DNA from: Dermacentor variabilis
Lineage: Eukaryota; Arthropoda; Arachnida; Ixodida; Ixodidae
Assembly (NCBI RefSeq): GCF_050947875.1
Contig: NC_134572.1
Span: forward strand, 155,331,105-155,395,104
Length of the DNA stretch: 64,000 nt
Reading direction: 5' to 3'
A model generated the notes under the pieces. The model worked only from the letters and a program-made list of their open reading frames with translations, ran no database searches and was not told where the DNA came from. Each line of letters begins with the position of its first letter. Position 1 is the stretch's first letter. Positions 42,778 through 54,787 of this stretch are shown piece by piece. The translations under genes were made by a program, and so were the position numbers.

Positions 42778-45553
42778 TTGAACAAAAATGAGACCATTTT
42801 TCATTGTAACATACGCAGTTTAAGAAAAAATGTGAACCTCTTGACGTCATGTTTGTCGGTGCATAATTTCATGTATGACGTCATTGCAACAAGTGAAACT
42901 TGGCTTTTGAATGATGAAATCGTACATATGCCAGGGTACAGATTAATATCCCGCCCTCGTGTGTCACGTTATCGTGGGGGCGGGGTCGCCCTTTTTGTGA
43001 GAAATAAGCTCTACTTTACAATACTGCATTCGATTACATTCTCTTCCTGCGATATTGAGGTACTGTTTGTGAAAATAGAAGCCGGTTATATCGTAGGTGT
43101 GGTCTGTCGATCTCCCAACGCCAATCTTGGCAGTTTTCTTGATAAAATGGAATCAATTTTATCTTGCTTACGAAACTGCCAAGCTACGCAGGTTGTAATC
43201 GCTGGTGACGTGAACATTAATATACTAAATTCAATACACAAGGATTATTCTTACCTCCTTAAATAGTCTAATTTCTGAAATTTGATATGTAAACCAGCGC
43301 GTGAAACAAGCACTACGGCTACTCTAATAGATCACGCATTGACGAACAATGAGTCTGGAATTCATGGTGGAGTGTACAGTCTACCTCTTTCAGACCATTT
43401 GCCTATCTTTACGGCATTTAACAGCCAAAGTGTAAAGAATAAGGATGACGGGAGGCTTATAATTAGATTAGATTATTTGAAGCTCGGAGATAAAACCCTT
43501 GAGGCCGACTTTGAACAAGTGTACAATGATAATGTACACATAGAGTTTTCCAATTCTATTAGCTTATCTGGCCTTTTGATAAATGAGTGTAGCAGTACAT
43601 ATACTCGAAATTCTTATAATCAGCCTATCTGTTCATGGATGACGGCACAAATTTCGGAAATACTTAAAACAAAAGAATAGTGGTATAACAAATGGAGGCA
43701 TAATAGGAGTAATGGTTACTAATTAGGTCAGTTTAGGACATTTGGCAACAGAGCGGTGTCAATGATGAGGGTCCGGAAGAGATATTTTAATTCGAAACGT
43801 AGCAGTAAAGCTGCCGACGACTCCAAACAACTCTGGCGATTAGTAAACGGGGTTACTGGTAAAAACACAAAAAAGTGTGTTTATCCTCCCACTGTCGATG
43901 CGGACACTGTCGAAGACTTCAATACGTATATTACTACTGTAGGTCCAACACTAGCCGCTCAACTACTACAGCTATATAGTGAAGCTCTTCCCGCTCCTAA
44001 CCCACTAGTAAATTCGTTTATTCTAGAAGAGATAGAGCTCAGAGACATCGTTTCAAACGTAATACACCAAACAATAAAGCGTCAGGACCCGACGGCATTT
44101 CTGTAAGGGTGTTAAAGGAAAATTTTGATATATTAGGCCAAGTTTTGTGTCGAATCTTTATTCTTTCTATTACTCAAGCAATATATCCAAATTCTCTAAA
44201 AATTGCCAAAGTCATTCGAATCCATAAAGAAGGTGATCCGTCTGACCCTTCAAATTAAAGGCCAATCTCTGTTTTAAGTATTATCAATACTGTTTTTGAA
44301 AAAGAAATTTTGTCGAATCGGATGAAAGTATTCATTGATAAGTACAATGTACTCTGCCATCAGTAATATGGCTTGAGACCTCGTTTCTCAACAGCTACTG
44401 CAGTCTTCACGTTAACACAAAAGATAAATATGGGTTTACAACTAAATAAAGTAGTAGCTGTCGTCTTTTTAGATTTAAAGAAAGCCTTCGATACAGTGAA
44501 TCATTCTATCTTATTGGACAAACTCAAACATTGTGGGCTTCGAGGCAAAGTATTGACTGTTTATCAAGTTATATGCAAGATCAATCTCAGGTCGTCAAAA
44601 TCAATATCATAACTTCTTCAAAACGAAATATTGTTGCTGGAGTCCCACAAGGCTCCGTATAGGTCCGCTTCTTTTTTCTTTGTATATAAATGACCTGCAA
44701 CAAATTATAGACTCTGCAGAAATATTGATGTACGCAGACGACACATGTATTATAGTAACTGCGGATAATATTGCAGAACTTAGTCATAAGGTAAATGTAG
44801 AGTTAAATAGAATTTCCGACTGGTTCTTGGCCAAAAAATTAACAATTAACACAAAGAAAACAAAATATATTGCTTTTCAGTCACGCTTCAAAATTGTAGA
44901 TACTACGCCTTTAAACATACATATAAATAGCATCCCATTGGGTCAGACAAGTTCTTACAAATACCTTGGGGTAATTTTTGATAAGCACCTGCAATGGGAA
45001 GATCACATAAACAGGGTCTGCTCTAGATTGTCATCTGGTTGCTACGGCTTAATTCTAGCCCGCGAGTACTTTGACACCTCAGTTTTACGACTTATGTATT
45101 TTGCTTTTATTGAAAGTCACTTAAGGTATTGCATTGGACTCGTGGGGATGGGCGTATAAAACCATATTACATCCGATTATTACGCTACAAAGACGCGCAA
45201 TTAGCATTATGTCTTATTCTAAGAATTGCGACCACACAGCTCCACTATTCCACGAATATCGCATATTACTATTCGAATATTTACGTCAACAGAGCATTTC
45301 ATTGTGTGTTTATAGGGTTGCCAGATTCAACCACCCGTTCAGCTCATCCATATTTTACTCGTGTTCACGATGTACAAGAAATCTAACAACAGGTCATTTT
45401 AATCTCGCACCGTGTAGCAATATATACGGAGAGCGTATGCTACAGTTCACAGCCATTAAAACCTGGAACGGACTCCCAGAGGGAGTCAATAATTCCCCGA
45501 ACTTCCCTAGTGGCCTGAAACAATATTTTATTTCTTTGTCAAAGACAGAGTAA
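42778..45553 (+). pseudogene. LINE ORF2 (endonuclease and reverse transcriptase)
   Basis: Endonuclease at 42778-43420: FHCNIRSLRKN, SETWL, VIAGDVNI, and SDHLPIF. The RT has [15 protein letters not shown] (motif A, about 44460-44505), MYADDTC (catalytic box, about 44728-44748) and a C-terminal segment ending NGLPEGV. In-frame stops occur at 43264, 43276 and 43678, with several frameshifts between 44100 and 45160. Order and motifs are those of a single ORF2. Confidence 0.85.
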
Positions 45554-46077
45554 ATAATCTATTTCTTGATAGATCTGTACGAAGCAAGAATTATATTTTT
45601 AGACTATTTTCTGATTAGACTATTTTCTGATGTTTGTTATGCATTGAAATGTCTTATTCTTCTCGTTTTTCTTATTATGTACATATTGATGTTCATCAAT
45701 TGTATGCTTTATCAGCCAGGTCAGTACTAATCGATATTGCCCGCAATATTTCGTGGGATACGTAAAAGAAATTGACATCATAGCACACATTTTTACATTT
45801 CGATATGTATTCTCCTGTATTTGGACTGTGCCCCTTACACTGTTATTTGGTACTCTGCTGTATTCACTTCCTTTTAGTTGACTTGTGAATCAACAACCAA
45901 CACCTTTGTGTATACAGTTACTGTTGCTCTTTTTTTAATACTGCTATGCTAGGATTTCCTTTATATTTTTCTTATCGGACCTTCACTAAGCCTTCGGCTA
46001 CACGTCCGACAAGTGATTGTTACTTGTGTATACTAACCTGGAAAAAATAAACATCTTTCCTTCTTTGTTTACAAAAA

Positions 46078-46340
46078 TAACGCTGCACCAAGACGGCACC
46101 CAGGCCGACGGCACTAGCGTCTGTGTGGATTTCTGTCGGCGCAGTAGGATTGAAGTGGCGAAGGATATGTCGGAAGGTAAGCAGGAACTTCAACTGGACG
46201 AAATGCAGACTCGCACTCGGGTGTCCACTCAAACGTGGGTCTTTATGCAGCAGATTTGTCAGAGGATAGGCCACGTCAGCAAAACCAGGAATAAATCGGC
46301 GAAGGGAAGAGCAAAAGACCCAGAAACCTACGAAGTTGCT
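46078..46340 (-). pseudogene. G1 RNase H, N-terminal half
   Basis: Reads FNPTAPTEIHTDASAVGLGAVLVQR, whose H-T-D-A-S carries the first catalytic aspartate, and is cut directly after Q-R by the LINE. Confidence 0.8.
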
Positions 46341-47176
46341 TCACTGGCTGAGCTGCACTGAATGCCTCAACAGCTGCCGTCTTGAGGGGATCAGGCCGGA
46401 TACCGTGTTTGTCAACAAGATGACCCAGCACAAGGGTTTGACGGTTACCAAAGTTATTTTCTTGGAGTTCAGAACCAGGCCAGCGTTTTTGATGCAGTCG
46501 AGGACAATATCCGGGCGCCTATTTTGCTCATTGAATGTGCGCCCGAATATAATAACGTCGCCAAGATAGCACCTACAGATGTTCCATTTTAACCCACGCA
46601 GAATGTTGTCCATGAAGTTTTCAAAGGTTGCTGGAGTGCTGCACAACTCAAATGGCATCACATTGAATTCGAATAATCCATGCGGGGTTATGAAGGCTGT
46701 TTTCTCCTTGTCTGCCGGTTGTATCGGGTTTGCCAATATCGTGAGTGCAGGTTCATTGAAGAAAAATGAGAGGCCGAATGAAGGCAATCAATCGCATCAT
46801 CAATCCATGGCAGCGGGTAGACATCCTTCTTAGTCACGGCATTTTATCTTCGATAATCAACGTAAAATCTCCAGTTACCGTCTTTGTTTCTGACGAGAAT
46901 GACCGGAGCTGCGCAAGGAATCGAGGATTCGTGTATTATCTCATTTTTCCTCATGTCACTTACTTGTTCCCCGATTATCTTGCGCTCCTTAGGCGACATG
47001 CGATAAGGCTTTTGGCTGATCGGGCGCGCACATACCATACCGATAGTACGGCGCGTTCGTGACTCGGGAATCGACAACGCTTTGTACGGCTGCTCAAAGT
47101 CAAACACTGACAGATGCTTAGAAAGCGTATCCACCAAGGTATGGCGCTTCTTTGTGCTGAGTGACTTGTTTATCAT
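46341..47176 (-). pseudogene. G1 reverse transcriptase
   Basis: Starts with YRMSPKERKII and continues RNKDGNWRFYVDYRR, TAFITPHGLFEF, MPFELCSTPATFE and the active-site box, which reads CYLGDVIIF. The usual YLDD has its second aspartate replaced by glycine. A frame break lies near 46790-46840. Confidence 0.85.
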
Positions 47177-47836
47177 ATTATATCATATCATTTTGTTTGA
47201 GACGTGGCGAAGGCCAGCAGGTTCACACGGCGTGTCTGTTAGTAAGGCTGCGGACGAAGACGTGTATTCTCTAAAGTAGCGAGTTTCAAGCCTTCTGGAA
47301 GCAGGAAGGGTTTTGCCAAGCAGTTGGCCGTCCTCAATCCAGGACGTCCTTTGCCGATGGATACCACACGACGACGGACAAAAACGTTCTTCAAAAATTT
47401 AGATGCATTGGCTCTACGGAAGCAGCGAAACTGTCTGGAACTTCACCGCGACATACAACCGGTACGCACACAGAGGTGGACGCAGGCGCAGCAGTATCTG
47501 CAGACACACAAAGTTCACCTTGACTCAAGTCTCCTCAAAGAGCCCGGACGAAACATGGCCATCGACGCAAACTTCCCCCGTGCGACAATCAACGGTCGCA
47601 CCACACTGCCGCGAGAAGTCGATGCCCAAAATCACTTCATGCGTCGATCGGGGGGAATAACTACAAATTTCGTCGCAATAACTCCACCAGCGAAGGATAC
47701 TTCAGCATGCAGTGCCCATACAAACAGGGCTCACCGACTCGCCGCTCGCTCCACAAAACGTTGCAGCCTGATCCCACAGAAAAACAACTTTGCGCCCCAG
47801 CGAACCTTTAAAACAGAGACGGATGACGCATACGAT

Positions 47837-47851
47837 TGCTCCGGTATCCAC
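47837..47851 (-). pseudogene. G1 aspartic protease active-site motif
   Basis: V-D-T-G-A on the minus strand, the retropepsin signature. The following protease region to about 47600 is interrupted by stops. This standard D-T-G contrasts with D-S-A in copy B. Confidence 0.65.
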
Positions 47852-48571
47852 TAAAGCCATTGTAGCAACACCATCAACAGTACACGCACTTTCTTCGTAT
47901 TCATAGGAACGGCAGGGGGCATTTCTGTCGATAGCACGTGTCGAGCGACCTCACCCCCATCGGCTGCGCTAGCTAGTTTTCCGGTTGTGAAGGCGACGCG
48001 GGGCAGCGCACTGGCGATGGAGATTGACACGCGCGGGGCACGAGAAGTTGGCGGTGGCGTCAAACTCCTGTCAGATGCCAGCGAGCGGCTCCGAAACCTT
48101 CTCTGCAAGCAATCGTTGCCGGGAGGAACGCCAGCTGATCAAGAGGTGGTGTACGGCTGTTGAGTTGTCCTCATAGGAGGTGTGGTCTTTGTTGAAGACC
48201 CCGATCAACCATTCCACGCTGTTGGGCGACGATCGCAAAAGCTCTCCATGTGGCCCGTGACACCGCATTGGAAACACACCGGCAGATGCCGCAAATTTCG
48301 ATGTTCTTCCATGTTGTCTGGCATGTTCCTGTCGACTGCATAGCCAGCAGGTGGGTCACATTCATCATGCCTGGCATCGGCTGCCTTGAGGCACGCGTGC
48401 GGCGAGGGCGTTGGTCGTAGTCATGATCTTGATAGCTTATGCTCGCCCTTGTTTGTGGGGTAGAACTCTACTCGACGGACGCTGAGTGAACCATAGTTTC
48501 TGTGCGGTCGAAACGGCCGTGTTTCTCATCTCGTGTGGTAAGTACGCACTACTGATGCCGCGTGTGCAACG

Positions 48572-49333
48572 CTACATGTATTCCCGATGGTGCAACTCTT
48601 CGCGAACAATCTGCCGTATTGTTGATGAAAGGCCAACACACGAGCTCGGGTGTACACTTGGCGCCGTTGTGACATTAGCCAGGCGACCAAACTTCGGTAT
48701 TATCCGTCGCATCTTCAGCATCTCAAAGATCCTGCATTGGTGAATGAAGTCAGACACGGAATCCAAGCTTTCTTTTTCGATCAAAAAATTGTAGATGCCT
48801 TCGGCTATTCGTTTAAACAAATGTCCAACTTTGTCATCTTCATTAATTTGAGATTTGAATATTTTACACAGTTCCAGCACTTCGATATAAGTCGTACAGG
48901 TCTCACCGGGAATCTGAGCTCTTTGCAAAAGCGTCTGTTCAGCGCGTTTTTTTACGCTAGAGTCTCCAAAACACGCTCTGAGCACCTCGACGAAAAGCTC
49001 CCATGACGTTAGCGTGTCTTAGTGATTATCATACCAGACGAGCGCTGTGCCGGTAAGGGAAAGCACAACAGTGGAAAACTGTTCGGTCTAGTTGCAACCG
49101 TTAGACTAACTCACCCTTCGGTAGTTCGTGAGCCACTCGTCGATATCTTCTCCAGCTTTTCTTCCGAAAGTGATTGGCACCCGGTTGTATTGCCACGGAA
49201 CACCAGATGTTGGCCATGAAGTCGCGTCGGATCCTTCGGGAATCTCGCAAGCGTAATCAGTCATGTCAGGTGAGGGTGGCGGAAGTCCGGCATGTCGACG
49301 GCTTCGGCGAAGTTGTAGCAGCGTAGGCTCCAT
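48572..49333 (-). pseudogene. G1 gag
   Basis: ATG at 49333 follows the leader. The start segment runs to GEDIDEWL; after a frame break the core continues (48985-48572) with KRAEQTLLQRAQIPGET, EDKVGHLFKRIAE and FGRLANVTT. A damaged cysteine-rich knuckle lies further on near 48270-48300. Typical gypsy Gag arrangement. Confidence 0.75.
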
Positions 49334-49367
49334 GGTTACGAGGTGTACCCCGCACCGTCCACCAGTT

Positions 49368-49570
49368 TGTTACAAGCACGGGGAAAAGGGGTTTATTTAG
49401 GCGTGCGAGAGCCCGAACGGCAGGCTACGAAGGCTGCTGCACATTCTTCGTTCTCCTGTTCCCTCCTCTTCTTGATCCCCGCGTCCCTTTTACGCTCTTG
49501 GACGTAGCGTACCTTTTCTGACGGACAAAGCCTACTGGGCGACTTAACTAGCTTGTCGTGGCGTGCGGCA
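49368..49570 (-). repeat. 5' LTR of G1
   Basis: About 203 bp on the minus strand, ending CTTGTAACA. It is followed by a candidate primer site TGGTGGACGGTGCGGG (49350-49365) and then gag. Partner of 25775-25987. Confidence 0.78.
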
Positions 49571-50632
49571 GGCTTCGAGGTACTACTAATAACCACTGGT
49601 GGCCGTAAGAGGTGTAACTGCGTCAGTGAAGCGGGTCGTCGCGAATGGCGAAATGGAGAGCTTGACGGCGCAACGACCGTGTGGTTGGCTGCCATGACGG
49701 ATCAGGAAGGAAGTCAATGATGGAGGCACTCCAGGGGTCCTTGCGCTGCTCGGAAGCGATGATCTCATTATCGATGGAAGAAACATCAAGCAGGAATACT
49801 AAGCAGCAGGCACTGTCGTCAGGCAAGGGAGAATTTGAGAGGGCGTCAGCGTCAGTATGGCAGCGTCCGTTGCGGTAGAGTACGCTGATATCGTAATCCT
49901 GCAAGCGAAGTGCCCAACAGGCGAGATGCCCTGAAGGATCTTTGAATGACGACAGCCGGCACAGTGCAAGGTGGTTTGTGACGGCATCAAATTGGCGACC
50001 ATAGAAACTGTGCCGGAGCTTATTAAGCACCCAGGTGATCGCCAGGCACTCTTTTCCCGTGGCGGTGTAATAGGTGTCGGCTTTAGCGAGCGTATGGCTT
50101 GCAGAGGTCACCACCTATTAAGAAAACCCTTGCTTGCGCTGCGCTAGGACATCGCCGAGACCAAGACCGCTGGCATCTGTGCGTATCCGCAATAGGTGCC
50201 GTATGGTAGTAGTGGCGCAAAATGGGAGACGTCAGCAAACGACAGAGCTTTGCGAACGCTTAGTCGCACTCGGACGACCGCGAATGGAGGGGTCCGTTCC
50301 TCGCAAGCAACTTCGTCAGGGTTGATATGACAGCGGCAAAATTACGAACGAAGGGCCTGAAGTAAGACCACAGGCCGGCGAAAACTCGCAGCTCTTTTAC
50401 AGATGTCGGTTTTGGCAATTCGGCTGCGGCACGAAGTTTGGCTGGATCGGGGAGGACTCCTTCCTTCTAGGCGACATAACCTATTATAGTGAGCTGCCAC
50501 GCTGCAAATCGACACTTCGTTAGCTTGAGTTCTAGGCCAGCACTTTTTAGGCTCGTCAAAATTCGCCCATGGCGTTGAAGTTGCGTGCTGAAGTCAGCGG
50601 CAAAAACAACAACGTCGTCTGGGTTACATAAA
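49571..50632 (-). mobile_element. Gypsy fragment G2 (RT end, RNase H, integrase start)
   Basis: Minus-strand fragment. RT from the aspartate pair onward (PDDVVVFAADF, LKLTKCRFA, about 50470-50625), then the connection (LRVFAGLWSYFRPFV), RNase H (TDASGLGLGDVLAQR, KECLAITW, HTDADALS) and the first integrase residues (QWLLVVPRSL, near 49580). It is cut on the left by the G1 LTR and on the right by the G3 LTR, so it is older than both. Stops are present. Confidence 0.82.
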
Positions 50633-50798
50633 TGATATAGAAAGGAAGATGGACACTGGAGCCAACGAAGCACTGCTCTTTATTCCAGAGCCACCCCAGC
50701 GCGCGCGCTTATATAGCTTGTGCAGAGGTGTCGCAGGCATTTTCGAGACGCTAGCGGCGCTTCTGAGACGCTGTCGGGGCGATGTCATCGCTCTTCCA
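50633..50798 (-). repeat. 3' LTR of G3
   Basis: About 166 bp on the minus strand from TGGAAGAGCG to CTATATCA, with TATATAAG and AATAAA inside. A purine-rich run (AAAAAAGAGGGGA) precedes it, as a polypurine tract should. Confidence 0.7.
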
Positions 50799-51069
50799 TC
50801 CCCTCTTTTTTATTATAATCCCAACGCTCGGGCTGCCGACGCCCTCTTGTGCTTCTCCGAAGAGGTTTGGGCCTAGGTGAGCCTGCGTTGTCCACGCCTG
50901 GTTGGCCGAGGTCGTGGGACTGGGATGGAGTCGCTTCAGGTGTATGGCAAGCACGGTGCTTTTCTTGTGGCGTTGCTGGCTCCTGCTCTGTGTCTTCGAC
51001 AGATGGAGCTGGTGCAGGCGAGCCAGACTCCGTTGGAGGGAGTGTCTGCCCAGTTCTTGGGAATGGTAC

Positions 51070-51199
51070 AGGAATAGGACTGCTCAGGAACAGGAAACGT
51101 TGCCTCTACCAGATGGTGTGCCTAAACGAGCCGCTCTTCGTTTTCCATGTTCACAACATAAGTCACAGCAGTGACTCGTCTGACGATGATACCACTGAT
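51070..51199 (-). pseudogene. G3 integrase C-terminal tail
   Basis: Reads IIVRRVTAVTYVVNMENEER and HHL, continuing the GPY/F-like module that ends WISG on the far side of the hAT element (53640-53740). Confidence 0.7.
51192..51199. repeat. hAT target duplication, left
   Basis: CCACTGAT next to the left terminal repeat; partner CCACTTAT at 53624-53631 (7 of 8 match). Confidence 0.75.
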
Positions 51200-53623
51200 C
51201 AGGGTTGCCAGTTCCGCTTAATATAAGCGAATGTGGGCTTCTTTTTTCACCGAGTCACTTATAAATTTTTACAGTCGCGCGTTTTTTTTGGGTGGGCTTA
51301 CTCGCGCTTTTCCTGCAAATATTATTATTTTAATGCCTGTCGCTAGCGGTTGTCGTTAAATATACGTGATAGCAGCGGGAGTCACAAAGTACGAAACTGT
51401 CCCTATCCATTCATCAATGTTTTGACGCCTTGCCAGGACTCGTGGTCGTCTATGTCGTAGTGTGTTGGCGGTGTTCTTTGTGCAAAATGGCTTGGAAGTG
51501 GTCGAAATATGGCAAATGATACTGTAGAGAGGGGGAAAAGGAAGCGCAGCTCATGGACTGGTTACGCCCAGTCACCGGAGACGATAAAAAAGCTGCATGC
51601 AAGTATTGCAAGTGTGAAATCCGCGCTCATCATGCCGATCTCGTTCAGCACATGGCAACAAAAAAACACGCGAAGAACTCCCGGCCACTTTACAGTGCAC
51701 GTTTGACAACCATGGGCGTCACCAAATCATCGCCTCCAATGACAACACCAGAGTTGGAGCTCAAGCAAGCATGTTACTCGGCGTGTCATGCCACTATCAA
51801 CTCTGTGGATCATCTCGGCGAGCTGTTACCGTCGTCCACAGCGTGCGAGGTAAAGCTGCACCGAACAAAATGTGCAGTACTAATAACGAAAGTTCTCGTG
51901 AAGGATATAGAGGATCTCGTGAAGGATATAGGTGCCTCGCAGTAGTCAGTACTGATTGACGAAAGTACTGAAGTAGCAAATGAAAAGCAGGTCGCTGTCG
52001 TGGTTCGCTATTTCAGCACCTCACCAAAAAAGTTGTGTCCACGTTCCTGGGACTGTTCACGCTCGAGGGTTCAAGTGCCCAACAGATTGCACAAGGCCTC
52101 TTAGACTTCTTGACCAGTGTTGGTCTTGACTTCATAAGGTGTATCGGAATTGGAACCGACAGCGGCAATGTTATTGTTGGGAGGAACAATTCTGTGTACA
52201 CACACTTGCGTCGAAAAAATGAGAACCGCATGCTAGTCAAGTGCGTGTGTCACTTGATTCAACTATGTGCAAGCAAGGCAGTGGAAGTGCTGCCCCGCAG
52301 CCTAGAATTCCTGGTTGGCCGTTCGTACAGTTGGTTTTCGCACAGTTCACTGCGGCTTCAGGAGTACGGCAAAATTTACAGACTGATGAACAACGGCAAA
52401 GAACCATTAACGTTGGTTCAGCTGTCGGGAACGCGGTGGCTGTCAATCTCCAGCTGCTGTAAACGTATACTGGAACAATGGGAGGAACTGAAGCTTCACT
52501 TCACCATCTGCAAGGACAAGTACCGTTGCTGTGACGCTGAGATTCTATCCGAAATGTATCGGGATCCTGTCAACAAGCTGTACCTGGTGTTCCTGAACCC
52601 ATTGCTGCAAGAATTCTCAAGAATCAATAAGCTTTTCCAACTTGAAGCTGGAAATCCACTGAAACTGGTTGATTGCCTTCAGAACCTTTTCAAGTCATTG
52701 ATTTGCAGAGTGCTCAACCCGTTGTATACATCCCAGCTGCAGGAGAAAGACTTCATGAAGTCAACCCGGAGGACAGTGCGAACCATCTTCCACTTTCTGC
52801 TGTGGACCTTGGAGTGCTGTTCAACATCGAAGTGGCAGCATCCAAACTTAACGCTGAGCAAGAAAAAGATGTTAAATTGAGATGCCGGGATTTCATTTTT
52901 GAGGCTGCAAAGCAAGTGCAGCTTAGGCTTCCTCCCAACATTCAGCTATGGCATTCGATGAAATCATTCTAGCCCGAGAACGTATTGAGCCAGGTAAAAC
53001 TGCCCCTTCAGGACGTGCCTCTCCTCAAACTGTTCAAGGGAGATGTAGGACTCCTAGATACTCAGTATAGACGGCTGTGCCTCCTTCCTTGGAAAAATAT
53101 AAACAAGGACGGCGCTTCTTTCTGGGTAGAAGTGCTAGATTTCAAGGATGCAAGCGGCGAAAGTTGTTTCAAGGAAATAGCAGAGTTCGCTCTGTCGTTG
53201 TTGGCCGTGCCCGTTAGCAATGCCGATGTCGAGCGCGTGTTCTCGCACATGAACCTGGTGAAGTCGCGCCACCGGAACAGAATGAAGAGTCCAATGTTGA
53301 GCGGCATCCTGCACGTACGTTATGGCCTGAAGTTTCGAGGTGTTTGCTGCCGGGAGTACCCTGGGGACAATGCTAAAAAGCTACATGAGTTTTTTCGCTC
53401 ATTCTTGCGGAAATCGTTGCTGTTCAAAATAATTAAAATTATTTGTTCGCCTTCCCTTCGTATTTGTGCGATTTTTTTATACTGTAATTAAACGATTTGC
53501 AAGAATCAGAAAAAATGTTATGATCCGCTTCTTTTGGGCTTCTTAGCAAAAGTCGCGCGGCTTTTTTGGGCTTGTTTTGGGGTGGTTATTTGCTCATTTG
53601 CTCGGCAGTATCTGGCAACTCTA
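51200..53623 (+). mobile_element. hAT-superfamily DNA transposon
   Basis: 2,424 bp with inverted ends CAGGGTTGCCAG (51200-51211) and, read inward from the right, TAGAGTTGCCAG (53612-53623): 10 of 12 match. Near-identical 8-bp direct repeats flank it, the hAT hallmark. Subterminal regions on both sides repeat GGGCTT and GCGCG-type words. The body encodes one broken BED-finger transposase. It sits inside the integrase of gypsy G3. Confidence 0.9.
51553..53491 (+). pseudogene. hAT transposase with BED zinc finger, broken
   Basis: N-terminal BED finger: C-x2-C at 51598-51609 and H-x5-H at 51649-51669. The catalytic region reads VLIDESTEVA (first aspartate), GTDSGNVIVG (second aspartate) and KCVCHLIQLC. 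The C-terminal dimerisation region reads SLLAVPVSNADVERVFS and KSRHRNRMKS. Breaks: TAG at 51943-51945, a one-base shift in an A-run near 52030, a frame change near 52750, and TAG at 52970-52972. The order of domains is complete, so this was an autonomous copy that has decayed; introns are not needed to explain the breaks. It catalysed cut-and-paste transposition in the nucleus. Confidence 0.88.
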
Positions 53624-53639
53624 CCACTTATCCATGATG

Positions 53640-54420
53640 GTTCACCTGGTGTAGTACCCTTCACCTGCGCCATGCCACCTTCTTTGAAGTCGCGCCAGTG
53701 GGCAGCAGGCTGCTGGATGTGCCGTCGCTCGTCTTTCTACAGACGGTTCTGAAGCTCGGGGTGCAGCATAGTTAGTCGTGTCGTTGGACTACATAATACG
53801 AAGAATTCGGACGGGCTTTTTCTGGTTGCTGCACATGAGGTGTTTCTGTAGTGTAAAAGGAACTGGTCGACCAGATCTTGAATAAATTTGGAAACTCCCG
53901 CCCGCTCTCCATCCTTCAGCTGTTTTTTGAGGTTCCTTTTCATGGTCTGAGCAAGGCGGTCAGCAGCTCCATTAGACGTTGGATGATAAGGTGGTGCCGT
54001 CTTCTGGCGGTTTCCCTTTGATGAGAGGAAAGCAGGGAACTCCGATGACACGAAGTGTGGGCCGTTGTCGGTGACAAAATCTTCCGGCAGGCCAAAAGCT
54101 GCGTAAATAGTTCGAAGTCTTTCCACCGCCTTGGCTGCAGTTGTCACAGACATGCAGATGACATCTACCCTTGAACAACCGTCTATAAGGACAAGCAACC
54201 AATGAGGTTTCAGCATGAGAAGTCAAGGTCAATTCTTTGCCACCGTCGTGTCGGCCAGTGTCACGAACTAATTGGAAGGCGTGTCACAGAATTTTGAATC
54301 AATTGGCAACTTGTGCATTCCCTCACTGTTTCTTCAATGTCCTAAGATTGCTTAGGCCACCAGACACGACTTCGTGCAAGTATTTTCATGCGAGTCTCTC
54401 ACGGGTGCCCCTCGTGCAAG
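53640..54420 (-). pseudogene. G3 integrase
   Basis: H2C2 site near 54320-54420 (HEGHP, then ECTSCQ). In the core, WLLVLIDGCSR carries the first aspartate, VTDNGPHFVS the second, and YHPTSNGAADR the glutamate region, where the residue before R is aspartate rather than glutamate. The C-terminal module runs to W-I-S-G at the hAT border. A stop lies near 53737. Confidence 0.82.
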
Positions 54421-54787
54421 AGTTTCAGTACCAAGCATTTCAGCGGATTGGTATGAGCACCCGGTTGCCGCATTTAATACAGTTATTATCAACAGATAGT
54501 TCATAACGCCTAGGAATGTACGGCATGAGCGCTTCTTCGGTTACTCTTGAAGGCCATCCGTGCCACGTGTACAGCAGCACTTTCGACAAGACTGTCGCGC
54601 CTGGTTTCTGTGCAAACCTATACCGGCAGCTCGTCAGTCACTAAAAAGAATTGGACGTAGTCGCTGACGCAATTCAAGTTTTTTTTAAGCTGAATGCGCG
54701 AGAACGTCTCTGCGTTCGCCACTTTGCGGTATTGCCACGTGCAGCGATAGGCTGAAAGCAAGAGTATTCATCTTTGCAGGCGGGCTG

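Larger units (their letters stand above)
41440..46077 (+). mobile_element. CR1/jockey-like LINE inserted in G1 RNase H
   Basis: Plus-strand non-LTR element between G1 RNase H pieces (left piece ends at ...GTCGTC, 41438; right piece resumes at CGCTGCACCAAG, about 46080). It has a 5' region with a tandem repeat, a coiled-coil ORF1, an APE-type endonuclease plus RT as ORF2, and a 3' end GAAAAAATAAA. Numerous stops and shifts make it inactive. CR1 versus jockey cannot be settled by eye. Confidence 0.85.
25775..49570 (-). mobile_element. Gypsy element G1, split by nested insertions
   Basis: Minus-strand element whose pieces fall in the right order from right to left: 5' LTR, gag, zinc knuckle, protease, RT, RNase H first half, [LINE insert], RNase H second half, integrase first half, [13.9-kb insert], integrase second half, 3' LTR. 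Domain order is the standard gypsy one, unlike copies A and B. All coding parts carry stops or shifts, so it is dead. The 5' LTR interrupts the integrase N-terminal region of another gypsy (G2). Confidence 0.85.

Noticed and set aside
25775..49570. Clean target duplication for G1
   Set aside because: Bases next to the two LTRs do not match; the left side is a (TA)n tract, so the original border has been lost.
51553..53491. Spliced host ZBED-type gene instead of a transposon pseudogene
   Set aside because: Terminal inverted repeats and an 8-bp target duplication enclose the unit, the breaks are stops and single-base shifts without splice signals, and the unit sits inside another element.
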